The translations under genes and the position numbers were made by a program. A stretch of DNA of 12,005 nt from JANQLU01 sp964434955 (GTDB lineage: Bacteria > Planctomycetota > Planctomycetia > Pirellulales > Pirellulaceae). The DNA is taken from positions 1 to 12,005 of the forward strand of contig CAYSXI010000163.1 of NCBI GenBank assembly GCA_964434955.1, in the 5' to 3' direction. How positions within the stretch are numbered: the first letter of the stretch is position 1; each line of letters starts with the position of its first letter. Below are positions 7,166 to 12,005 of the stretch, piece after piece. The notes beneath the pieces are model-generated. The model ran no database searches, was not told the origin of the DNA, and saw only the letters and a program-made list of their open reading frames with translations.

Positions 7166-8062
7166 ATGTTTGACTCACCGTGGCGATTTGCAGGTTTGAT
7201 GATCTTCTTGTTGGGAATCACACCCGCCGACCTCCCGGCTCAACAAAACAAGAAGACAAGCGAGCAACAGGGCGCGGCAAAATCGAAAGCCGAAAGTGTT
7301 GAGACGAAAGAAATCAACGGTTGGCTTGCAGCCCTCGACTCCAAAGATTTTTCAAAAAGAGAAGAAGCGGTAGAAAAACTCATTGCCAAGGGAAAACCGG
7401 CCTTGGATTTCCTGAAACAATTGGATCGTGCAAAAGCATCGCCTCAAACCCTTTATCGCGTCGAACGCGTCGAGTCGGCAATCGAAGAGAAGTTATCGGG
7501 TTTTATTTCATTCGATGCGAAGGCAAATCATCAGTTGACCGATCGTATCGGGCGTTTTGCCGGAAACACGTTGAATTCGTTGCCGCGCGGTACCCAGAAG
7601 TTCGCCAATGCGCGATTCAAGATCTCAGATCATGCATTGGTATTGGGAAGTCGGTACACGACCAAAGAGATTACAGGGATTCCGGTCCAGAAAACTTGCA
7701 ATCGACTTCATTTTTTGCACGCCATGCAACAGGGAACGGGAATGAAGGATGGCGAAAAAATCGGAAAGTACGTGGTGTACTATTCTGATGGCAAAACAAT
7801 CGAGATCCCCATCGTTTACGGCGAGGATGTGCGAGATTGGTGGGACGCAGACGGCTCCAAGAAAGTCAGTCGAGGCAAGGTCGGATGGAGAGGCAACAAC
7901 CGCTCCGCCGAAAGTGCCGGGCATACCCTTCGTCTATACGTCTCCAGCTGGGAAAATAAAAGGCCGAAGCAACGCGTGGATAAAATCGACTTTATTCAAA
8001 TTCATTCGACGGCATCGCCATTTTGCGTCGCGATAACCGCCGAATCCGACAACGGCAAGTAA
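7166..8062 (+). CDS. Secreted protein, HEAT-like N-terminal region and jelly-roll-like C-terminal domain
   Basis: A 298-residue protein of unknown function. A signal peptide spans 1-25 (hydrophobic core FAGLMIFLLGIT, likely cleavage after LPA, before QQNKK), so it is exported. Residues 27-48 are a Lys/Gln/Ser-rich linker. Residues 50-115 are helical (WLAALDSKDFSKREEAVEKL, then AKGKPALDFLKQL), resembling one or two HEAT-like repeats. Residues 155-290 are beta-rich: ITGIPVQKTCNRLHFLHAMQ, then GKYVVYYSDGKTIEIPIVYG and EDVRDWW. This resembles the carbohydrate-binding, galactose-binding-like modules common in secreted planctomycete proteins; that is a pattern judgement. A GGGAGAG ribosome-binding site 5 bases before the ATG supports the start. 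Spacing to the oxidoreductase suggests a shared transcript and perhaps a role in sugar use. Confidence 0.75.
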   Translation: MFDSPWRFAGLMIFLLGITPADLPAQQNKKTSEQQGAAKSKAESVETKEINGWLAALDSKDFSKREEAVEKLIAKGKPALDFLKQLDRAKASPQTLYRVERVESAIEEKLSGFISFDAKANHQLTDRIGRFAGNTLNSLPRGTQKFANARFKISDHALVLGSRYTTKEITGIPVQKTCNRLHFLHAMQQGTGMKDGEKIGKYVVYYSDGKTIEIPIVYGEDVRDWWDADGSKKVSRGKVGWRGNNRSAESAGHTLRLYVSSWENKRPKQRVDKIDFIQIHSTASPFCVAITAESDNGK

Positions 8063-8075
8063 AACCTGCACTTTT

Positions 8076-8133
8076 GTTTTCCCTTGAATGCTGTTTTCCT
8101 TGAATGCTGCAAAGTTGTGACAGCATCAGCATT
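8076..8133 (+). repeat. Tandem 16/17-bp duplication and nested dyads in the porin leader
   Basis: GTTTTCCCTTGAATGCT (8076-8092) is followed directly by GTTTTCCTTGAATGCT (8093-8108), a near-perfect tandem duplication. The second AATGCTG (8103-8109) is complementary to CAGCATT at 8127-8133, and an overlapping CAGCATC lies at 8121-8127, giving alternative 6-7-bp stems upstream of the porin start. The pairs are visible; any control of porin expression is inferred. Confidence 0.5.
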
Positions 8134-8199
8134 GGAAATCGCTCTTCAGCCGTTCGCCAGCATCTGCTATCAGCACGCATCATCCCTTGGAGCTTTCAA

Positions 8200-9534
8200 A
8201 TGACGCCGAGCATTGTTCGATCCTGCGCAATCCTTTTCTTCTTGGTCACCACGTCCTGTCCAGCGTATGCGATTCAGCAAAACCAAAACCCGATTCCTGG
8301 TAATTCGAATCCAAAATCGAATTCTTCCAGCCAGGTTCTCTACGATCTTCAGATGAAACCGGATTTTGATTTGGAGTCGAAACAGGAAAAATCAAAATAT
8401 CCGACCGCTCGACTCACCGGTTTTTTCCATCTTGATTCAGCGTATTTTTCGCAAGATGCGAACAACCTGTTAACGTTGGGAGATATCGATGACGGCCTGG
8501 GCTTTCGCCGTGCGCGGCTTGCCGCGGCCGGTGAAGTCGCTGAAGGAACTTCGTACATTGTTGAGTTCGACATCGCGCAAAGTCAGGCGCGTTTTGTCGA
8601 TGTTTGGTTGCAACTTGAGCAAACTCAATTTGGTAAAATTCGCATCGGACGATTTCGCCAACCCTTCGGGATGTCGGAGTTGACGAGTATTCGTGAGCTC
8701 CCGTTTCTTGAACGCCCTGTTACTTTTACCCAGAGCCCGTTTCGCCAAACGGGCATCATGCTTTTCGACCAAACGCAAGATGAACTCGGGACCTGGGCGA
8801 TTTCCGGTTATCGCTATTTGAGTGACAACTTTGGCAACGTTTATGCGGACAACGGTGGATACGGCATGGCGACTCGGATGACGAGAGTTGTCAGCAGCTG
8901 GGGCCCCAACCAGGTGTTTCATGTTGGACTCGATTACAGCTACAACAATCCCGGTCGCGGATTGGTTCAACTGGTTAGTACCAACGAAGTGTTGGTTGGT
9001 CAAAATCCGAACCTGGGTCCGGCGGGACTAAGTGTTCTTCCATTTGTCGGCGTTACCCCTTTCGTGAATACCGGAGCGATTGCAGCTGATTCCGCGCAGT
9101 TTTTCAATTTGGAATCCGCGGTGTCCTTCGGCCAGCTCGTGTTTCAGTCAGAGGTCCGTTGGGTGGGCGTCGAGCAGACGGCAGGCGGGCACCTCAGTTT
9201 CCCAGGAGCATACATCCAGGCAAGGTATGTGCTAACTGGAGAATCGATTCCGTACAAATATGACCAAGGCCTGTTTGGTCGTGTCACACCCAGTTGCGAT
9301 TTTGGTCACTCGGGCGGCGGGGCCCTTGAGCTGGTTGCACGAATTTCACACATCGACCTGAACGATGGTACCATCAACGGCCGGCGGCTGACCGATTACA
9401 CGCTCGGTTGCAATTGGTACTGGAACGCAAAGACCAAGATTCAATTGAATTGGATCCGCTCGCAACTGAACGACACGGTCCTGGGAGACAGTTCTGCGAG
9501 TGCGTTCGCGGTTCGTGCCCAAATCGATTTCTGA
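8200..9534 (+). CDS. Phosphate-selective porin O/P-like outer-membrane protein
   Basis: A 444-residue predicted outer-membrane beta-barrel. The signal peptide is 1-24 (core SCAILFFLVTTSC, cleavage after AYA). Residues 25-60 are a Gln/Asn/Ser-rich linker. From about residue 67 alternating-hydrophobicity strands continue to the C terminus: LTGFFHLDSAYFSQD, GFRRARLAAAGEVAEGTSYIVEFD, then FGKIRIGRFRQPFGMSEL, which is the hallmark GRFRQPFG segment of PF07396 (OprO/OprP). The chain ends in ...AVRAQIDF, with a terminal Phe as usual for Omp85-assembled barrels. OprP/OprO import phosphate and polyphosphate, but many homologues are general anion or sugar porins, so specificity is open. An ATG at 8104 is in frame, but the one at 8200, with GGAG 8 bases upstream and a clean signal peptide, is preferred. 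Confidence 0.87.
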   Translation: MTPSIVRSCAILFFLVTTSCPAYAIQQNQNPIPGNSNPKSNSSSQVLYDLQMKPDFDLESKQEKSKYPTARLTGFFHLDSAYFSQDANNLLTLGDIDDGLGFRRARLAAAGEVAEGTSYIVEFDIAQSQARFVDVWLQLEQTQFGKIRIGRFRQPFGMSELTSIRELPFLERPVTFTQSPFRQTGIMLFDQTQDELGTWAISGYRYLSDNFGNVYADNGGYGMATRMTRVVSSWGPNQVFHVGLDYSYNNPGRGLVQLVSTNEVLVGQNPNLGPAGLSVLPFVGVTPFVNTGAIAADSAQFFNLESAVSFGQLVFQSEVRWVGVEQTAGGHLSFPGAYIQARYVLTGESIPYKYDQGLFGRVTPSCDFGHSGGGALELVARISHIDLNDGTINGRRLTDYTLGCNWYWNAKTKIQLNWIRSQLNDTVLGDSSASAFAVRAQIDF

Positions 9535-9708
9535 TTGAAACGTCGACGATTGACAAGTTGTTGAGACGTTGAGCATTCGAAGCAAGGTCCGGTGATCTTC
9601 ATGGATGGTTAAGTATTCGCCAGGTAATGACTCGTGATTCGCCTGGTCGTGGTTTCTGGTTGGCCAGGTCAAAAATGGTTCGCGGGTTCGCCGGGTGATG
9701 GTTTATGT

Positions 9709-9945
9709 CTCCCTCGCTGGCGCGTCATGCTCGGATGGATTTGCCTCAACCGCCTTCTCCGACTTCCGCGCATCTTTGCGATTGTCGTGTTTTTTCCATT
9801 GCGGCTGGGGAACCACTCGCTAGCGCGTCGTGCTCGGATGGATTTGCCTCCACCGCTTTCTTCGACTTCCGCGCATCTTTGCGATTGTCGTGTTTTCCAT
9901 TGCGACTGGAGAACCACTCGCTAGCGCTTCGTGCTTGTATGGGTA
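9709..9945. repeat. Direct tandem repeat of about 102 bp, 2.3 copies, carrying the dispersed element
   Basis: Copy A begins at about 9709, copy B at about 9811, and a partial copy C at about 9912, giving period 103 then 101 because of a shorter T run. Each copy starts with a dispersed element (CTCGCTxGCGC and following) and continues through a shared segment containing GACTTCCGCGCATCTTTGCG and ATTGTCGTGTTTT, ending near GGRGAACCAC, where the next element begins. Copies A and B differ by about a dozen substitutions. Confidence 0.85.
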
Positions 9946-9991
9946 ATCCCCCGCCATTCATCATACGAGCACGACGCGCCAGCGAGTGGTT
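9912..9991. repeat. Inverted pair of dispersed elements (30-bp arms)
   Basis: Arms 9912-9941 (plus orientation) and 9962-9991 (reversed) are complementary over 30 bases with only 3 mismatches, separated by a 20-base loop. The transcript would fold into a long, stable stem-loop on either strand. It has no T-tract, so it may act as an RNA 3'-end stabiliser or a cruciform rather than a classical terminator. Confidence 0.8.
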
Positions 9992-10100
9992 TGTCGGAGT
10001 GGTTGCGCCGAAGTGGCTTGTCTAAGCGGTTGTGCCGGGTGGTTGCGCCGGGTGGTTGCGTCAAGGTTGGTCGGAAAATTGCCTCACAACTCTTTCCCCC

Positions 10101-10362
10101 GCGGCACATGAAGAAACCTGCGCACGAACAAGTCGGCGCGCGGCGAAACCGGCGCTCAAAAAAGCCGGCACTCGAAAAACCGGCACTCGAAAAACCGGCA
10201 CTCAAAAAAGCCGGCACTCGAAAAACCGGCACTCGAAAAACCGGCACTCGAAAAACCGGCACTCGAAAAGCCGGCACTCGAAAAGCCGGCACACGAAGAA
10301 ACCGGCGCACGAAAAAAGCGGCGCACGAAAAAAGCGGCGCACGAAAAAAGCGGCACACGAAG
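10101..10362. repeat. 15/16-bp minisatellite, about 16 units
   Basis: Units of the form GAAAAACCGGCACTC (15 bp) dominate 10157-10280. Before them lie degenerate units, and after them 16-bp units of the form GAAAAAAGCGGCGCAC. Unit length switches between 15 and 16 several times (about 10158, 10203, 10291 and onwards), so no frame is kept on either strand. The translated pentapeptide-like repeats are therefore by-products. Most units contain the self-complementary CCGG plus an A-tract. There are no unique spacers, so it is not a CRISPR array. The right end runs into the pilin terminator. Confidence 0.9.
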
Positions 10363-10371
10363 GTGCCGCTT
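10344..10371 (-). terminator. Intrinsic terminator of the pilin-like gene
   Basis: On the minus strand AAGCGGCAC (10371-10363) and GTGCCGCTT (10356-10348) form a perfect 9-bp stem with loop CTTCGT, running into a T-tract (10349-10344). It lies about 48 bases after the pilin stop codon. The minisatellite begins inside its 3' half. Confidence 0.82.
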
Positions 10372-10419
10372 AACCGCTAGTTGCCTTGAAGAGAAAGTTT
10401 AGGAGGGAGTTTTTTGCGA

Positions 10420-10623
10420 CTAGCCGCTGAATCCGGTGATGGCGGAGATGGCGTTCTCAGCCCAGGACTTGATGTTTGGCCACTGGTTGACGATCAGGGC
10501 CAAAATAATGGCCGCGACGGCGATAATCAAAACGACTTGCAGGGTTTCCAAACCGCGTTGATCTTTGTTGAAGCGTGAAATTCGGTTGACGACTTTGTTT
10601 CGGAAGTTAACGAGCGTTTTCAT
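10420..10623 (-). CDS. Small Flp/Tad-type pilin-like protein
   Basis: A 67-residue protein: basic N-terminal region (1-23: KTLVNFRNKVVNRISRFNK then DQR), a G24-L25 junction, one long hydrophobic helix (about 28-46, QVVLIIAVAAIILALIVNQ) and a short amphipathic tail. This is the plan of type IVb (Flp) prepilins, processed by a prepilin peptidase after Gly and exported by a Tad-type system. The Glu usually at +5 of the mature protein is a Gln here (L1-E2-T3-L4-Q5), so identity is likely but not certain. The ATG has AGGAA about 6 bases upstream. A longer frame upstream to 10764 is rejected because it only adds T-rich leader sequence. No tad or prepilin-peptidase gene is in the window. A perfect terminator follows. 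Confidence 0.72.
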   Translation of the reverse strand: MKTLVNFRNKVVNRISRFNKDQRGLETLQVVLIIAVAAIILALIVNQWPNIKSWAENAISAITGFSG

Positions 10624-10801
10624 GATTGTTTCCTGCGTGTATTGAAGTGAGTTGGGTGTTGTTCGTTTTTGTTTTGTTTTGGTCAATTCACTAGTTACTA
10701 CGAAAGAGATGCCCCCGCGCTGCAATCCGCCCCAGATTTTTTTGTTTTTTTCCGGGGAGGCCAAAAACCCGGCGATTTGAGCCGTTTTTGACGCGGAACC
10801 T

Positions 10802-10847
10802 CAGGAAACCCGCCCCAGGAAACCCGCCCCAGGAAACCCGCCCCAGG
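10802..10847. repeat. 14-bp tandem repeat, 3.3 copies
   Basis: CAGGAAACCCGCCC occurs three times without a mismatch (10802-10815, 10816-10829, 10830-10843), followed by CAGG. The perfect identity suggests recent expansion by slippage. No coding or binding role is evident. Confidence 0.9.
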
Positions 10848-10931
10848 CCCGTACACCAGACCACCAGAAAATCATCGCCGGCACGAAAAACGAAACCCCG
10901 GCGACCGAATATCCAGACCCCGGCCATCAAA

Positions 10932-10965
10932 CATACAAGCACGACGCGCAAGCGAGTGAATCCCC
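10932..10965 (-). repeat. Dispersed planctomycete-type repeat element, reversed copy
   Basis: A 34-base copy on the pattern CATACAAGCACGA then GCGCxAGCGAGTG and CCCC, matching the other reversed copies at 9962, 11040 and 11083. The core differs from the 11040 copy at a few positions. Confidence 0.8.
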
Positions 10966-11039
10966 GTAGCGACCCAAAACACAGAGGTCAGGACGAAACA
11001 CAGAGTACATGAAGCAAACCGGTGAATGCTTCGCGCCCC

Positions 11040-11116
11040 CATACAAGCACGAAGCGCCAGCGAGTGGTTCCCCATCGGTACCCAAACGTGCACGAAGTGC
11101 CAGTGAGTGTATCCCC
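11040..11116 (-). repeat. Two reversed dispersed elements forming a composite repeat
   Basis: Copies at 11040-11073 and 11083-11116 (the second diverged: CACGAAGTGCCAGTGAGTG) are joined by ATCGGTACC. The whole is the inverted counterpart of the pair at 11937-12005 on the other side of rnhA. Confidence 0.8.
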
Positions 11117-11218
11117 TGTTTCAATCGGTAACGGCGAGGGCGCCGAAAACCCAAACTCGAATGACGTTCGACAGGGAGCTAGATTCCGCGACCGAGTCAA
11201 TTGCGACCTGTCAGGGCC

Positions 11219-11686
11219 TTACAAATATTTCTGATAAGCTTCAACGGCAAGCTCATCGACGCGGTCGTTTTCAGGATGACCGCTGTGCCCGGCAACGCGT
11301 GTGTATTTGATTTTGTGCCTTTGGACGAGCGCATCGAGCTGACGCCAGAGATCCTCGTTTTTTACCGGCTTGAGTTTCCCGCCTTCCTTGCGTTTCCAGC
11401 CGTTTGCTTTCCACTTGGGCATCCACTCGCTAATGCCTTTGCCGACATAAACGCTATCGGTAAACAATTCGAGAACACATGGACGCTTGAGCGCCGCCAA
11501 GCCTTCCACGACCGCCTGCAACTCCATTCGATTGTTCGTCGACTCGGGTTCTCCACCCGATTTTTCAATCTCGTTCCCGGTCGGCAGGTGCCTCAAGATG
11601 AAGGCCCATCCACCGGGTCCTGGATTTCCACTGCAGGCGCCGTCGGTAAACAGGTGGACTTCGAATTTTGAAGGAGTTGATGACAT
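11219..11686 (-). CDS. rnhA: Ribonuclease HI
   Basis: A 155-residue enzyme that cuts the RNA strand of RNA-DNA hybrids (R-loops, Okazaki primers) in the cytoplasm. In the 155-residue numbering, catalytic residues align with E. coli D10, E48, D70, H124 and D134: D15 in FTDGACSGNPGPGGW, E55 in NNRMELQA, D77 in LFTDSVYV, H134 in VAGHSGHPEN, and D144 in DRVDELA. The basic-handle region WKANGWKRKEGGKLK is at about 92-106, so it is the full-length, handle-containing type. The ATG at 11686 is preferred; a TTG two codons earlier (11692) cannot be excluded, and neither has a strong ribosome-binding site. It is flanked on both sides by inverted composite repeats and is not in an operon. Confidence 0.95.
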   Translation of the reverse strand: MSSTPSKFEVHLFTDGACSGNPGPGGWAFILRHLPTGNEIEKSGGEPESTNNRMELQAVVEGLAALKRPCVLELFTDSVYVGKGISEWMPKWKANGWKRKEGGKLKPVKNEDLWRQLDALVQRHKIKYTRVAGHSGHPENDRVDELAVEAYQKYL

Positions 11687-11853
11687 GGTCAAGAAGTTTT
11701 ATTCGAATGATGGCCAAGTGTAAATGGCGGCGAAGGTTTGGGTTCTCGTTCGCAGTCGTGTCGTTTCGTTAGATGCTGGGTGTTGTTCGTGTGTTTGTTC
11801 GTCGGACAGGAATCGGCGCCGCGTCAGCGGTGAGATGTCTCGAGGGTATCTAG

Positions 11854-11883
11854 AACCACTCGCTCGCGCTTCGTGCTTGTATT
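11854..11883 (+). repeat. Dispersed repeat element, plus copy
   Basis: The copy starts AACCACTCGCTCGCGCTTCG and ends TGCTTGTATT, closely matching the 9912 copy. Confidence 0.8.
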
Positions 11884-11936
11884 CAAGTCGTGTATCCGGC
11901 ATTCCGGCGGTTGTTGCTTGGCGGTTGTTCAGGGAT

Positions 11937-12005
11937 ATTCACTCGCTGGCGCTTCGTGCTCGTATGGGTACCGATCGGGAACCACCCGCTGGCGTCTTCT
12001 GCTTG
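11937..12005 (+). repeat. Two dispersed elements forming a composite repeat, cut by window end
   Basis: Copies at 11937-11968 and 11980-12005 (the second diverged, ACCCGCTGGCGTCTTCTG) are joined by GGGTACCGATCGGGAACCAC. The linker and order mirror the reversed pair at 11040-11116. Confidence 0.8.

Larger units (their letters stand above)
9535..10419. other. Repeat-rich intergenic block with no supported gene
   Basis: There are 885 bases between the porin and the pilin-like gene. It holds degenerate TTCGCCxGGT-type motifs at about 9618-9700, the ~102-bp direct repeat, the inverted element pair and the 15/16-bp minisatellite, each listed separately. Several long frames cross it on both strands, but they only translate repeats into low-complexity sequence, so none is called. 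A weak dyad AACGTC/GACGTT (about 9539-9570) follows the porin stop without a T-tract. Confidence 0.7.
10624..11218. other. Intergenic region between pilin-like gene and rnhA, repeat-bearing
   Basis: There are 595 bases with no supported gene. The first 60 are the T-rich (plus strand) pilin leader; a TTGACC on the minus strand at about 10679-10684 is the only -35-like box I could see, and its -10 partner is poor. It also holds the 14-bp triple repeat and three reversed dispersed elements. A CGGCG/CGCCG dyad near 11132-11145 lacks a T-tract, so no clear rnhA terminator was found. Confidence 0.55.
11687..12005. other. Upstream region of rnhA to window end, repeat-bearing
   Basis: There are 319 bases with no supported gene. 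The rnhA promoter should be here but no clear boxes are visible. Three plus-orientation dispersed elements occupy 11854-11883, 11937-11968 and 11980-12005. Confidence 0.55.

Noticed and set aside
9634..10025. Frames rich in LARRARM/ASASEWF-type peptides, also at 10927-11154 and 11699-11902
   Set aside because: These are translations of the dispersed repeat in various frames, a known source of false small proteins in planctomycetes.
10101..10362. Possible CRISPR array
   Set aside because: Units are 15-16 bp and contiguous with no unique spacers; no cas genes are present.
9921..10380. Long overlapping frames on both strands encoding pentapeptide-like or Lys/Ala-rich repeats (histone H1-like look)
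   Set aside because: They only translate the 15/16-bp minisatellite. Length changes of one base move the repeat between frames, and no frame has a ribosome-binding site or a non-repetitive domain.

Overview
The window looks like a piece of a planctomycete chromosome, probably of the Pirellulaceae type. This is inferred from three things: short dispersed repeats with the core CACGAAGCGCCAGCGAGTG in the gene-poor stretches, a Gfo/Idh/MocA oxidoreductase next to a secreted HEAT-plus-jelly-roll-like protein, and loosely packed genes with many non-ATG starts. No rRNA, tRNA, CRISPR array, transposase or phage gene was found.

Left part (1-5600): the N-terminal 203 codons of a POT-family peptide transporter (minus) diverge from a complete ComM/YifB-type AAA+ protein (plus). 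Then come a small membrane protein with a DUF4190-like double-hydrophobic domain, a FemAB/CelD-like acyltransferase (GNAT fold), a convergent TIGR04283-like glycosyltransferase whose reading frame allows only TTG starts, and a small exported thioredoxin-fold protein with a CPPC active site. A strong intrinsic terminator, part of a set of four mutually complementary GC blocks, lies between the thioredoxin and the glycosyltransferase.

Middle (5600-9534): a plus-strand pair, 18 bases apart, encodes a Gfo/Idh/MocA oxidoreductase that lacks the usual EKP motif and a secreted protein of unknown function. A phosphate-selective-porin-like (OprO/OprP) outer-membrane barrel follows behind a duplicated leader segment.

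Right part (9535-12005): gene-poor and repeat-rich. It has a roughly 102-bp direct tandem repeat carrying the dispersed element, a 30-bp-arm inverted pair of the same element, a 15/16-bp minisatellite of about 16 units, a small Flp/Tad-like pilin (minus), a 14-bp triple repeat, and RNase HI (minus) flanked by inverted copies of a composite repeat. The minisatellite abuts the pilin gene's terminator and looks like a serial expansion of that terminator's GC-arm plus T-tract.

No clear new multi-gene system is visible. The most unusual material is the repeat architecture at 9700-12005 and the possible attenuator at 5070-5150.
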